Shown: positions 8,446 through 17,886, numbered from the stretch's first letter. The stretch: DNA of 64,000 nucleotides from JACOMY01 sp046233115 (GCA_046233115.1 JBJXHM010000021.1:4976-68975), one strand, 5' to 3'. Program-made: numbers and translations. Notes: generated by a model not told the origin, from the letters alone.

Positions 8446-9804
8446 ATGACGTTTACGGGTAAGGGCTTCTCACGCCGCGGCCTGTTGAAGAGCGGTGCCG
8501 TGCTCGGCGCGGCCGCTGCAGTCGGACCGACGGTGTTCGTGCGTCACGCCTGGGCCGACAAGGCCATCGGCAACTATCCGGTGAACGGGCCGGTTGTGAA
8601 GTTCGGCTTCAACGTTCCCCAGACCGGCGCCTATGCCGACGAGGGCGCCGACGAGTTGCGCGCCTACAGGCTGGCGGTCAAGCACATCAACGAAGGCGGC
8701 GGCATGCTGGAGACGCTGAAGCCCTCCTCGTTGAAGGGCAACGGCGTGCTCGGCAAGAAAGTCGAATACGTCGAGGGCGACACCCAGACCAACCCCGATG
8801 CCGCCCGCACCTCGGCGCGGCGCATGATCGAGCGCGATGGCGTCATCATGTTCTCCGGCGGATCGTCTTCGGCCACCGCGATCGCCCAGCAGTACCTGGC
8901 CCAGGACATGGGCATCATCTTCATGTGCGGCCTGACCCACTCCAACGACACCACCGGCAAGGACCGCCGCCGCTACGGCTTCCGGCAGTTCTTCAACGCC
9001 TACATGTCAGGACTGGCGCTGGGGCCGATCCTGGCCGAGAACTACGGCAAGGACCGCAATGCCTTCCACCTGACCGCCGACTACACCTGGGGCCACACTC
9101 AGTACGAATCGATCAAGCAGTCGACCGAGGCCCAGGGCTGGAACACGGTCAACAACATCATGACCCCGCTGGGAACCACCGACTACTCGCAGTTCCTGAC
9201 CGCGGTGCTGAACTCCGACGCCGACGTCCTGGTCCTGAACCACTACGGCAAGGACATGAACAACTCGCTGACCCAGGCGGTGCAGTTCGGCATGCGTGAC
9301 CTGGAGAAGAACGGCAAGCACATGGAGATCGTGGTGCCGCTTTACTCCCGTCTCATGGCCCAGGGTGCGGGTGCCGACAACATCGACAACGTCTTCGGCA
9401 CCACCAACTGGAACTGGACCCTGGACAACCCGGGCGCCAACGTCTTCGTGAAGTCCTTCGAGGCGGAGTACGGCTTCCCGCCCTCGCAGGCCGCCCACAC
9501 CTGCTACACGCAGACCCTGCTCTACGCCAACGCCTGCGAGATGGCCGGCACCTTCTACCCGCCGGAGGTCATCAAGGCGCTGGAGGGCTTCGAGTACGAG
9601 GGCACCGGCTACAACGGCAAGTCGCTCTATCGCGCCGGCGACCACCAGTCCTTCCACGAGGTGCTCGTGGTGAAGGGCAAGGGTTCGGCCGAGAAGAAGG
9701 GCGACTACGACCTGCTTGAGATCGTGAAGGTCGTGCCGCGTGCGCAGATCGAGTACCCGGTGGACACCTTCCCCGGCGAGCTCGGCCCCTACGAGCCGGC
9801 CTAA
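8446..9804 (+). CDS. ABC importer substrate-binding protein (Peripla_BP_6 type), Tat-exported
   Basis: I chose the ATG at 8446 because GGGAGG lies 7-12 bases upstream and it begins a twin-arginine signal: GFSRRGLLKSG, then a hydrophobic stretch ending RHAWA, with cleavage near residue 37. The 452-residue product belongs to the type I periplasmic binding family used by LivK/UrtA/AmiC-like importers (VVKFGFNVPQTGAYADEG, and the SGGSSSATA region). It heads an operon with two permeases and two ATPases. The substrate may be a branched-chain amino acid, an amide or a small carboxylate; the sequence does not decide. The divergent fatty-acyl-type regulator hints at a short organic acid or amino acid degradation product (inference). 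Confidence 0.9.
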   Translation: MTFTGKGFSRRGLLKSGAVLGAAAAVGPTVFVRHAWADKAIGNYPVNGPVVKFGFNVPQTGAYADEGADELRAYRLAVKHINEGGGMLETLKPSSLKGNGVLGKKVEYVEGDTQTNPDAARTSARRMIERDGVIMFSGGSSSATAIAQQYLAQDMGIIFMCGLTHSNDTTGKDRRRYGFRQFFNAYMSGLALGPILAENYGKDRNAFHLTADYTWGHTQYESIKQSTEAQGWNTVNNIMTPLGTTDYSQFLTAVLNSDADVLVLNHYGKDMNNSLTQAVQFGMRDLEKNGKHMEIVVPLYSRLMAQGAGADNIDNVFGTTNWNWTLDNPGANVFVKSFEAEYGFPPSQAAHTCYTQTLLYANACEMAGTFYPPEVIKALEGFEYEGTGYNGKSLYRAGDHQSFHEVLVVKGKGSAEKKGDYDLLEIVKVVPRAQIEYPVDTFPGELGPYEPA

Positions 9805-9921
9805 GCCCGGCCTACCCGTGGCGGAGGGCCTGCGGAGACCGCAGGCCTTCCACCACAGCCCATCGAACCAACATGGCGAGGGGAACGCGGGCGAACAGAC
9901 GCTCGGCGTCAGGGTGATCCT

Positions 9922-10815
9922 ATGGATGTCAATGCAGTCTTCTTACAGCTCCTGACGGGGCTTCAGCTCGGTGCGATCTACGCCTTGATCGCGCTCGGCC
10001 TGACCCTGATCTTCGGCACGCTGAACGTCGTCAACTTCGCACACGGTGCGCTTTACATGATCGCCGCCTACATCGCCGTGTACGTAGGGGCACAGGTCGA
10101 CTTCATCGCCGCGATCTTCATCGTTCCCATCGTCCTCTTCGGTGTGGGCATCGTGCTGGAACGCGGCCTGATCCGCTATTTCTACGACCGCCCGCACACC
10201 GACCAGATCCTGGTCACCTTCGGCCTGGCGATCGTGATCGAAGAGCTGCTGAAGTGGATGTTCGGCGCGAACAACCTGCCCTTCCCGCTCCCCGCCTGGG
10301 GCAACGGCGTCGCCTTCCTGCACGAGTACGTGCCCTTCCTCGAAGGCTTCGTGGTCTTCCCCAAGTGGCGCCTGATCCTGATCCTGGTCTCCCTCATCGT
10401 GGTCGGTGCGCTCTTCTCGCTGCTGCAGTTCACCCGCTTCGGCCTGGTGGTCCGGGCCGGCATGCGCGACCCGCAGATGCTGCGTTTCCTGGGCATCAAC
10501 ATCACCCAGCGCTTCGCCATCGTCTTCGGGCTTGGCGCGATGATCGCGGGTGTGGCCGGCGTGTTCGGCGGGCCGATCACCCAGGTCAGCCCCGGTGTCG
10601 GCATGCAGCTTCTGGTGCCTTCCTTCCTGGTGGTGGTGATCGGCGGCATGGGCTCCCTGCCCGGTGCCCTGCTGGCGGCCATCCTGCTGGGCATGGCACT
10701 CAGCTTCACCGCCACCATCGCCTCGCTGCAGCAAATCATCGTCTACCTGGTCGCCGTGGTGGTCCTGCTGGTCCGTCCGCGCGGTCTCTTGGGTAAGAAG
10801 GGGGTCGCCGAGTAA
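9922..10815 (+). CDS. livH: LivH-type ABC permease
   Basis: The 297-residue integral membrane protein starts MDVNAVFLQLLTGLQLGAIY. It carries the family's GLTLIFGTLNVVNFAHGAL segment near the first helices and ends with a conserved VLLVRPRGLLG. About 8-9 hydrophobic segments are visible. It forms the transmembrane channel with the LivM-type protein encoded next; the two genes overlap by one base (TAATG). The name refers to the transporter family, since the substrate is not known. Confidence 0.92.
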   Translation: MDVNAVFLQLLTGLQLGAIYALIALGLTLIFGTLNVVNFAHGALYMIAAYIAVYVGAQVDFIAAIFIVPIVLFGVGIVLERGLIRYFYDRPHTDQILVTFGLAIVIEELLKWMFGANNLPFPLPAWGNGVAFLHEYVPFLEGFVVFPKWRLILILVSLIVVGALFSLLQFTRFGLVVRAGMRDPQMLRFLGINITQRFAIVFGLGAMIAGVAGVFGGPITQVSPGVGMQLLVPSFLVVVIGGMGSLPGALLAAILLGMALSFTATIASLQQIIVYLVAVVVLLVRPRGLLGKKGVAE

Positions 10816-11870
10816 TGTTCGGGAAAGACATCCGCAGCCGCGACCTGTCCGTTATCGGCATCTTCGCGGTCATCGTCCTCACCCTGCCCTGGTGGCTGAC
10901 GGCCATCGGCGGCTACGAGGCACTCGCCACCAAGATCGTCATCTGGGCCCTCTTCGCGCTGGGCTTCGACATCCTGCTTGGTTTCACCAGCTATCTCTCC
11001 TTCGGCCATGCCGCCTTCTTCGGCGTCTCGGCCTACACCACGGGTCTGATGCTGAAGCACGTCACCGCCGAGATCATCCCGGCGATGGCCGCCAGCTTCG
11101 TGGTCATGCTGATCGTGGCCATCATCATCGGCTTCCTGACCCTCAGGCGCTCGGGCATTTACTTCGCGATCCTGACCCTGGCCTTCGCTGAGATGCTGCA
11201 CGCGGCCGCGCTCTCCTCGATGCTGCAGGAGTGGACCGGCGGCGACAACGGCCTGACCATGGACACCAAGCCGGTGCTGTTCGGCATTCCAATGGAGGGC
11301 CTGAACGTCTTCTTCTTCTGCGCGATCATCCTGATCGCCGGCTACTTCGTGGCGCGCCAGCTCAAGCGCTCCTCCTTCGGCCTCATGCTGCGGTCGATCA
11401 AGGAGAACCCGATGCGGCTGGAGTACACCGGCGTGAACGTGCAGGCCTACAAGATGAGCGCCTTCCTGATCAGCGCCATGTACGCCGGCCTGGCGGGCTC
11501 TCTCATGGTCATCTACGAGCCCTACGTGGCCACCAAGTTCCTGAACTGGACCACCTCGGGCGAGGTCGTGATCATGTCGGTGATCGGCGGCGTCAACACC
11601 CTGATCGGGCCGATGATCGGCGCCACCTTCATGCTCTACTTCGAGAACGTGATCCAGGCCTTCATCGGCGAGCAGTGGAAGCTGGTCCTGGGTGCGGTCT
11701 TCGTGCTGGTGGTGATCTTCCTGCCCGGCGGCTTCATCGACGGCTACAACCGCGTCCGCAAGCTGATGGGCATCCCGGTGGATCCGCGCCGCCAGAACGT
11801 CCCCGACAAGCCGGAAAAGGCGAGCGACATCTACGACCGGAAGAACACTGCCGGTCGGCTCTCCGACTGA
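10815..11870 (+). CDS. livM: LivM-type ABC permease
   Basis: The 351-residue membrane protein has the LivM hallmark FTSYLSFGHAAFFGVSAYTTG and a long series of hydrophobic helices. A cytosolic tail (about 310-351) is rich in charged residues. It pairs with the LivH-type subunit. Its start overlaps the previous stop, and the ATPase gene follows after 29 bases. The conserved ERL-like coupling segment is visible around RSIKENPMRLEYTGVN. Substrate not determined. Confidence 0.92.
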   Translation: MFGKDIRSRDLSVIGIFAVIVLTLPWWLTAIGGYEALATKIVIWALFALGFDILLGFTSYLSFGHAAFFGVSAYTTGLMLKHVTAEIIPAMAASFVVMLIVAIIIGFLTLRRSGIYFAILTLAFAEMLHAAALSSMLQEWTGGDNGLTMDTKPVLFGIPMEGLNVFFFCAIILIAGYFVARQLKRSSFGLMLRSIKENPMRLEYTGVNVQAYKMSAFLISAMYAGLAGSLMVIYEPYVATKFLNWTTSGEVVIMSVIGGVNTLIGPMIGATFMLYFENVIQAFIGEQWKLVLGAVFVLVVIFLPGGFIDGYNRVRKLMGIPVDPRRQNVPDKPEKASDIYDRKNTAGRLSD

Positions 11871-11899
11871 CCCCGGCTGATCCGTAGAGGAATCGAACC

Positions 11900-12661
11900 A
11901 TGGATGGAAATCCGCTTCTCGAGGTGCGCGGGGTCAGCAAGAGCTTCGGCGGTCTGAAGGCCCTGACCAACGTCAACCTGACCATCGCCGAAGGCACCAC
12001 GCACGCCATCATCGGCCCGAACGGGGCCGGCAAGTCGACCCTGTTGAACTGCCTGATCGGCCTGCTGCACGTCGACGAGGGCACGGTCACCTTCGCCGGC
12101 AAGCCGCTCACCGGGGTGAAACCCTATGAGATCATCCAGCGCGGGATCGCACGGGTCTTCCAGACTCCGCAGATCTTCCCTGGCATGACCCTGCTGGAGA
12201 ACGTGGCCATCGCCGCACTCGCCAAGCAGGACGGGCAGTTCAAGGTCAACCCGCAGATCACGCTTCGACCCAGCCATCCGGCGATGCAGGAGGCCGAGTA
12301 CAACCTGCGGAGGGTCGGGCTCCAGGACTTCCGCAACAACGACGCCGAGCACCTCTCGCGCGGCGACAAGCGGCGGCTGGAGCTGGCGATCTGCCTGGCG
12401 GCCCATGCCCGCCTGCTGTTGCTGGACGAGCCGACGGCAGGCATGTCGCGGCACGACACCAACCGGACCATCGACCTCCTGAAGGAGATCGCGGAGACCG
12501 GCATCACCAAGGTGGTCATCGAGCACGACATGCACGTCGTCTTCTCGTTGGCCAAGCGCATCACCGTTCTGGCACAAGGCACGGTCATCGCAGAAGGCCT
12601 GCCGGACGAGGTGCGCGGCAATCCGAAGGTAAGGGAAGCCTATCTGGGAGGGGCACACTGA
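11900..12661 (+). CDS. livG: LivG-type ABC ATPase
   Basis: The 253-residue nucleotide-binding subunit has Walker A GPNGAGKST, Walker B LLLLDEPTAGMS and the H-loop region VVIEHDMHVV. The ABC signature reads LSRGDKRRLE rather than the common LSGGQ; LivG/UrtD-type ATPases often deviate here, so it is probably still active. RGIARVFQTPQIFPGMT marks the Q-loop. Its stop overlaps the start of the LivF-type gene (TGATG), so the two ATPases are translated together and probably form a heterodimer under the LivHM channel. Confidence 0.92.
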   Translation: MDGNPLLEVRGVSKSFGGLKALTNVNLTIAEGTTHAIIGPNGAGKSTLLNCLIGLLHVDEGTVTFAGKPLTGVKPYEIIQRGIARVFQTPQIFPGMTLLENVAIAALAKQDGQFKVNPQITLRPSHPAMQEAEYNLRRVGLQDFRNNDAEHLSRGDKRRLELAICLAAHARLLLLDEPTAGMSRHDTNRTIDLLKEIAETGITKVVIEHDMHVVFSLAKRITVLAQGTVIAEGLPDEVRGNPKVREAYLGGAH

Positions 12662-13413
12662 TGAGCGCAGCAGCTGCCGACACCTCCGTCCTTAGCGGAG
12701 CTGTCGAGGACCTCTACTTCGCCTGCAAGGGCGTCGAATCCTACTACGGTGAAAGCTACATCGTCCAAGGCGTCACCTTCGAGGTGAAGGAGAAGGAGAT
12801 CGTCGCTCTCCTGGGTCGGAACGGCGCAGGCAAGACCTCGACCCTTCGCACCATCGCGCGGGCCCACGAACCGCACCTGACCGCCGGCGAAATCTGGCTG
12901 CAGGGCAAGCCGGTGCACAAGATGCGCGGCTTCGAGGCGGCCCGGGCTGGCATCCAGCTGGTACCTGAGGACCGGCGCATCATCCCCGGCATCACCGTGG
13001 AGGAGAACCTGATCCTGGCGCAGATCGCCGAGCCGCTGGGCTGGCCGCTGGAGCGGATCTACCAATCCTTCCCGCGGCTGGCCGAACGGCGCAAGCAGGA
13101 GGCCACCACCATGTCAGGCGGCGAACAGCAGATGCTGGCAGTCGCCCGGGCGCTGGCGCGCGACATCAAGCTCTTGCTCCTGGACGAGCCCTACGAGGGC
13201 CTGGCCCCGGTCATCGTCGAGGAGATCGAGCGCATCATGCTGGAGGTGAAGCAGCTCGGCATCACCACCATCATCGTCGAGCAGAACGCCATGGCGGCAC
13301 TGCGGCTCGCCGATTCCGCCATCATCCTGGACATGGGTGAGGTGGTGTTCCGCGGCACCGCGAAGGAGGTGCTGGACAACGCCGAGCTGCGCGAGGAGTA
13401 CCTCGCGGTCTAA
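12661..13413 (+). CDS. livF: LivF-type ABC ATPase
   Basis: This is the second nucleotide-binding subunit, 250 residues. It has Walker A GRNGAGKTS, signature MSGGEQQMLAVARAL, Walker B LLLLDEPYEGLAP and H-loop region IIVEQNAMAALR. The N-terminus has about 20 extra residues before YFACKGVESYYGES. It is the last gene of the importer operon and is followed by a strong hairpin terminator. It works with the LivG-type ATPase encoded in the overlapping gene. Confidence 0.92.
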   Translation: MSAAAADTSVLSGAVEDLYFACKGVESYYGESYIVQGVTFEVKEKEIVALLGRNGAGKTSTLRTIARAHEPHLTAGEIWLQGKPVHKMRGFEAARAGIQLVPEDRRIIPGITVEENLILAQIAEPLGWPLERIYQSFPRLAERRKQEATTMSGGEQQMLAVARALARDIKLLLLDEPYEGLAPVIVEEIERIMLEVKQLGITTIIVEQNAMAALRLADSAIILDMGEVVFRGTAKEVLDNAELREEYLAV

Positions 13414-13480
13414 GCCCAAAGCCGTCCGCTGCGGGTGCGTCCTGCAAACGAGAAACGGCCATAGAGACGGAGCGCGAGGA

Positions 13481-13519
13481 GGGGCGAGCCTGCCGGTCAG
13501 GCTCGCCCCTTCACCTTTT
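13481..13519 (+). terminator. Rho-independent terminator after the ABC operon
   Basis: A perfect 12-base stem, GGGGCGAGCCTG (13481-13492) with CAGGCTCGCCCC (13498-13509) and a 5-base loop, is followed by TTCACCTTTT. It lies 68 bases after the LivF-type stop. Confidence 0.85.
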
Positions 13520-13634
13520 GCGATCCTGTGGCTTTACGGGGCCGCGGTCGAAACGCGGATGGCCGGACTTGACCCAGCCACAACGGCTTTGCCTCTAGGC
13601 ACCTGCTGTGGGCGCTAGGGCTCGATAACAACAA

Positions 13635-13671
13635 ATCGAAACAGTCTGTCGCCTGAATCCTGCGCTACGCC
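13635..13671. repeat. Dispersed intergenic repeat, copy A
   Basis: These 37 bases (starting ATCGAAAC and including CTGTCGCCTGAATCCTGC) align without gaps to 19662-19698, with 27 of 37 positions identical. Both copies lie between genes. They resemble, from memory, AT/GC-mixed intergenic repeat motifs common in rhizobia. The surrounding gene-free stretch 13414-13728 otherwise holds only the terminators. Confidence 0.55.
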
Positions 13672-13713
13672 TTTTGAAAATAGGCCGGATCCACGCGATC
13701 ATATGGGTCCGCC
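13672..13713 (-). terminator. Possible terminator of the ileS-lspA-DUF3035 operon
   Basis: Read on the minus strand, GGCGGACCCA (13713-13704) pairs imperfectly with TGGATCCGGCC (13693-13683). TATTTTC follows. It sits 16 bases past the lipoprotein gene stop. The loop and mismatch make it weaker than the other terminators here. Confidence 0.4.
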
Positions 13714-13728
13714 TGATTGCGATCCGAT

Positions 13729-14304
13729 CTAGAAGATCTGCTCCAGGATGCTCTTCTCACGCTGGATCACGATCGGGGTGTCGCCAGTGGTGACCGGCTG
13801 GCCCAGCGCCTGGGTCTCGCGGATGCGATCGGCCTCGGCGTCGGCGTTGACCACGTCGCCCGTGGGCGGGGAGTCCTTCCAGAACACCAGGGTGTCGACG
13901 AAATCGGTGTTGTCGGCGTTGATGGTCTGGGTCTCTTCGTCCACCACCTGGCGGATGTTAGCCTGGGTCTCGGTCGCGCCGGCGTCGGTCAGGAAGGCCT
14001 GGTCGGCAATCGCCTTGTTGGTGTCGGCATCGGGGTCGATGCGGCCCTGGCGGCCGAACACGGCAACCCGCGCCTGATCGGTCGGCGTCCCCTCCTGCGG
14101 GCGCGGCGCACCCGGCGCCGGCGGACGCAGGTTGAAGTCGGGCGGAATCGCGAGCGGAGCGTTGGCCACCACGCGGAACTCATCGGGCGAGGTCTTGTCC
14201 ATGCCTAGGTCCTCGCGGATCTGCGTGCAGGCACCGAGTCCGCCCCCGAGGCTGGCGAAGACGGCAGCAGCCAAGCCCAGGCGAAGAAGGGGTGTCTTGT
14301 TCAT
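13729..14304 (-). CDS. DUF3035 outer-membrane-type lipoprotein
   Basis: I chose the ATG at 14304 (MNKTPLLRLGLAAAVFASLG), which gives a lipoprotein signal with lipobox LGAC and lipidated Cys about 26; GGAAG lies upstream. The 191-residue product continues with MDKTSPDEFRVVANAPLAIPPDF and PPAPG, the signature of the alphaproteobacterial DUF3035 family. Some annotations link this family to outer-membrane barrel assembly (BamF); that role is not provable from sequence. It is third in the ileS-lspA-DUF3035 order, 118 bases after lspA, the common alphaproteobacterial arrangement. LspA encoded next door would process its signal peptide. Confidence 0.85.
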   Translation of the reverse strand: MNKTPLLRLGLAAAVFASLGGGLGACTQIREDLGMDKTSPDEFRVVANAPLAIPPDFNLRPPAPGAPRPQEGTPTDQARVAVFGRQGRIDPDADTNKAIADQAFLTDAGATETQANIRQVVDEETQTINADNTDFVDTLVFWKDSPPTGDVVNADAEADRIRETQALGQPVTTGDTPIVIQREKSILEQIF

Positions 14305-14422
14305 CACGTCCGCTTCCATTCCTTCCACACTGCCTTGCCCATGCAACTCCTGGAGTCTTGTCCCGGTTCCCAAGTCTAACCGAGTCCGGCCGTTTGAGCC
14401 AGCCTATGCCTGTCAACCGTGG

Positions 14423-14890
14423 CTAAATTTTGGAGCGTCGGCTGCCGAAGAGGCTGTCGTACAGCAGCAGCAAGACGCCGATGACGACCCCGCAATCGGC
14501 AACGTTGAAGGCCGGCCAGTGATAGCCCGATAGGTGGAGGTCCAGGAAATCCACAACGGCACCATGGACCAGCCGGTCGATCAGGTTGCCGACCGCACCG
14601 CCGACGATCATGCCGGCGGCCAGCAGTGGCAACACGCTGCGCTGACTGCGTACCCAGAAGATCACCCCGCAGGCGATGACGAAGGCGATGCCGGCCAGGA
14701 CGTAGGGGCCCAGCGACCAGTCGTTGGAGAAGAGGCCGAAGCTGACGCCGCGATTGTAGGCCAGCACAAGGTTGAAGAAGCCCGTCACCTCGATGACCCG
14801 CGGCGGGTCCATCACCAGGTGCAGGATCGCCCACTTGCTGGCCTGGTCCAGGATCAGGACCAGGATCGCGATGGTCAGGGCTGGCCGCAC
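14423..14890 (-). CDS. lspA: Lipoprotein signal peptidase (signal peptidase II)
   Basis: The 155-residue inner-membrane aspartyl protease cleaves diacylglyceryl-prolipoproteins. It has four hydrophobic segments and the conserved blocks LDQASKW, NLVLAYNRGVSFG, GNLIDRLVHG-VVDF and FNVADC. By comparison with characterised enzymes the catalytic aspartates are Asp114 (VVDF) and Asp132 (NVAD). It starts 10 bases after the ileS stop, so it is co-transcribed. A lipoprotein gene lies immediately downstream. Confidence 0.96.
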   Translation of the reverse strand: MRPALTIAILVLILDQASKWAILHLVMDPPRVIEVTGFFNLVLAYNRGVSFGLFSNDWSLGPYVLAGIAFVIACGVIFWVRSQRSVLPLLAAGMIVGGAVGNLIDRLVHGAVVDFLDLHLSGYHWPAFNVADCGVVIGVLLLLYDSLFGSRRSKI

Positions 14891-14900
14891 TCCCGGCTCC

Positions 14901-17777
14901 TCAGGCTACGGCCTGGCGGTCGAGACGGGTCACCGCCTCGCTGCAGCGCCCGCAGAGATCCTGGTAGTCGGGGTTGCTACCGACCTCGGGCAGCACCTGC
15001 CAGCAGCGCTGGCACTTCTCGCCATCGGCCGGACGCACCACCACGGCAACGCCGGGTACCTCGTCCAGCCGGAAGGCACCCTCCGGCGCGGCGCCGACCT
15101 CCAGGCTGGCGCCCGAGGTGATCGCGATCTCGGCCAGGTCGACGGTCTCGACCAGCGCGCGCAGGGCGGCATCCTGGACGAAGAGCTGCGGGGCGGCCTG
15201 CAGCGCCGAGCCAAGCTTCTTCTCGGCCCGCTCGAGTTCCAGGGCGCCGGTCAGCACGCGGCGGACCGCCTTGATCTTCTCCCAGCGCGCAGCCAGGTCC
15301 TGATCCTCCCACTCGGCCGGAATCTGCGGGAAGACCCGCATATGCACGCTTTCCTCCGGACCGCTGCCGCGCGCCCACCAGGCCTCCTCGGCGGTGAAGC
15401 AGAGGATCGGGGCGAGCCAAGCGGTCAGGCAGGAGAAGATCTGATCCATGACCGTGCGGCAGGCACGTCGGCGCAGCGCCTCCGGCGAATCGCAGTAGAG
15501 CGCGTCCTTGCGGATGTCGAAGTAGAAGGCCGAGAGCTCCAGCGCGCAGAAGTCGTGCACCGCCCGGTTGATCCGGTTGAAGTCGAAGTCGGCCACCGCC
15601 TGGCGCACCAGGCCGTCCAGGCTCCACAGACGGTGCAGGATCAGGCGCTCCAGTTCCGGCATCTCGGCCGGCGCCACCCGCTCGGCCTCGGTGAAGCCGT
15701 CGAGCGCGCCCAGGAGATAGCGCAGGGTGTTGCGCAGCCGACGATAGGCGTCGACCTGGAACTTCAGGATCTCGGGTCCGATGCGCTGGTCCTCGACATA
15801 GTCGGTGGAGGTGACCCAGAGGCGCAGGATGTCGGCTCCGGACTCGGCGATGATATCGGCCGGGTCGATGCCGGTCCCGGAGGACTTGGACATCTTGTGG
15901 CCCTGCTCGGTCAGGGTGAAGCCGTGCGTCAGCACCGCATCGAAGGGCGCCCGCCCCCGGGTGCCGCAGGATTCCAGCAGCGAGGTGTGGAACCAGCCGC
16001 GGTGCTGGTCGGTACCCTCGAGATAGAGGTCCGCCGGCCACTTCAGCTCCGGCCGCGCCTCCAGCACGTAGGCGTGGGTGGAGCCGGAATCGAACCAGAC
16101 CTCGACCACGTCGTGGATCTGCTCGTAGTCCTCGGCCGAATAGTCGTTGCCAAGCCAGCGCTCGGGCGGCGAGGTGAACCAGGCATCGCCGCCTTCGGTC
16201 TCGAAGGCAGCGGCAACCCGGTCGATCACCGCTTGGTCGCGCAGCGGCTCGCCCGTGGCCTTGTGCACGAAGATCGGCAAGGGCACGCCCCAGAGCCGCT
16301 GGCGCGAGATGCACCAGTCCGGCCGCTGCTCGATCATGGAGCGCAGGCGGCGGTAGCCCTGCGGCGGTACGAAGCGCGTCTGATCCAGTGAGGCCAGCGC
16401 CTTTTCCCGCAGGTCGTTGGTCTCCATCGAGATGAACCACTGCGGGGTGTTGCGGAAGATCAGCGGCGCCTTGGAACGCCAGGAGTGCGGATAGCTGTGG
16501 CGCAGCTTGCCGCGATGCAGCAGGCCGCCGACCGCCTCGATCGCCGCGATCACCTTGCCGTTGGCATCGCCCGGCTTGCCGTTCTGGTCATAGACCGCGG
16601 CCCCGGCGAAGAGCGGCACGTGCGGCAGGTAGAGGCCGTCGCCGTCGACCGTCTGCGGCACCTCGATGCCGTTGGCCAGACCCAGCTCCCAGTCGTCCTG
16701 GCCGTGGCCCGGCGCGATGTGCACGAAGCCGGTGCCTTGGTCCATGGTCACGAAGTCGCCGGCCAGCAACGGCACCGAAAAGCCGTAACCGCCCTCGGCG
16801 GCGGGCTCTGCGGCCAGCGGGTGCGCGGCAACGGTGCCGGCCAGGCTGGCACCCGGCAGGGTCGCGACCACCTTGGCCTCGAAGGCGCAGTCCTTCTGCA
16901 CCGTCTCTGCCAGCTCGGCGCCGACCAACAAGCGCTCACCCGGGCGAGCGCGGCTGCCCTCGCCCACCGAGGTCACCTCCAGGACGACATAGTCGCTCTC
17001 GGCGTCATAGCCGATGGCGCGGTTGCCGGGCAGGGTCCAGGGCGTGGTGGTCCAGATCACCACCGCGGCCCCGGCCAGCTCGGCCAGCGGGCTCTCCTGG
17101 ACCGGGAAGCGCACCCAGACGGTGATCGAGGTATGGTCGGCGTACTCGACCTCGGCGTCGGCCAGGGCGGTCTTCTCAACCACTGACCAGAGCACCGGCT
17201 TGGCCCCGGCATAGAGGCCGCCGTTCATCAGGAACTTGCCGACCTCGCGCACGATCTGTGCCTCGGCCGGGAAGGCCATGGTGGTATAGGGACGCTGCCA
17301 GTCGCCCAGTACGCCCAGACGCTTGAACTCCTTGGTCTGCTCCCCCACCCAGTGCTCGGCAAAGGCGCGGCATTCCTGACGGAACTCGACCCGGTCGACC
17401 GCATCCTTGTCCTGGCCGGCGGCGCGGTAGCGCTCCTCCACCTTCCACTCGATCGGCAGGCCGTGGCAGTCCCAGCCGGGCACGTAGTGGGCGTTCTTGC
17501 CCAGCATCTGCTGGCTGCGGTTGATCATGTCCTTCAAGGTCTTGTTCAGGGCATGACCCATATGCAGATGGCCGTTCGCATAGGGCGGGCCGTCGTGCAG
17601 GATGAAGAGTTCGCGGCCGGCCGACTGGCTGCGCAGCTTGTCGAAGAGCCCGATCTCCTCCCAGTGCGCCAGAATCTCCGGCTCCCGCTTCGGCAGTCCC
17701 GCGCGCATGGGAAAGCTGGTGCGGGGCAGCAGAACGGTGCCCTTGTAGTCGCGTGCTTGCTTGGTCTCGGCGGTCAT
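14901..17777 (-). CDS. ileS: Isoleucyl-tRNA synthetase
   Basis: The 958-residue class I aminoacyl-tRNA synthetase charges tRNA-Ile. The HIGH-type motif is HMGH (residues 72-75, within PPYANGHLHMGH). KMSKS starts at Lys628. The CP1 editing domain lies between them (GTGFVHIAPGHGQDD is typical). The C-terminus has a four-cysteine zinc site, CQRCW...CGRC (about 920-945), as in bacterial IleS. Length is normal. A candidate promoter lies about 110 bases upstream. It heads the ileS-lspA-DUF3035 operon. Confidence 0.98.
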   Translation of the reverse strand: MTAETKQARDYKGTVLLPRTSFPMRAGLPKREPEILAHWEEIGLFDKLRSQSAGRELFILHDGPPYANGHLHMGHALNKTLKDMINRSQQMLGKNAHYVPGWDCHGLPIEWKVEERYRAAGQDKDAVDRVEFRQECRAFAEHWVGEQTKEFKRLGVLGDWQRPYTTMAFPAEAQIVREVGKFLMNGGLYAGAKPVLWSVVEKTALADAEVEYADHTSITVWVRFPVQESPLAELAGAAVVIWTTTPWTLPGNRAIGYDAESDYVVLEVTSVGEGSRARPGERLLVGAELAETVQKDCAFEAKVVATLPGASLAGTVAAHPLAAEPAAEGGYGFSVPLLAGDFVTMDQGTGFVHIAPGHGQDDWELGLANGIEVPQTVDGDGLYLPHVPLFAGAAVYDQNGKPGDANGKVIAAIEAVGGLLHRGKLRHSYPHSWRSKAPLIFRNTPQWFISMETNDLREKALASLDQTRFVPPQGYRRLRSMIEQRPDWCISRQRLWGVPLPIFVHKATGEPLRDQAVIDRVAAAFETEGGDAWFTSPPERWLGNDYSAEDYEQIHDVVEVWFDSGSTHAYVLEARPELKWPADLYLEGTDQHRGWFHTSLLESCGTRGRAPFDAVLTHGFTLTEQGHKMSKSSGTGIDPADIIAESGADILRLWVTSTDYVEDQRIGPEILKFQVDAYRRLRNTLRYLLGALDGFTEAERVAPAEMPELERLILHRLWSLDGLVRQAVADFDFNRINRAVHDFCALELSAFYFDIRKDALYCDSPEALRRRACRTVMDQIFSCLTAWLAPILCFTAEEAWWARGSGPEESVHMRVFPQIPAEWEDQDLAARWEKIKAVRRVLTGALELERAEKKLGSALQAAPQLFVQDAALRALVETVDLAEIAITSGASLEVGAAPEGAFRLDEVPGVAVVVRPADGEKCQRCWQVLPEVGSNPDYQDLCGRCSEAVTRLDRQAVA

Positions 17778-17886
17778 CGGTCGACTCTAGGCTCGAATCT
17801 GGGTTCGGAACGGGCTTGGCAAAAAGGGCCGAAAGGCCGCAGGACCACCAAAAGGGCGGGGTCCGGCGACCTCTCAGGAGTTCGCG

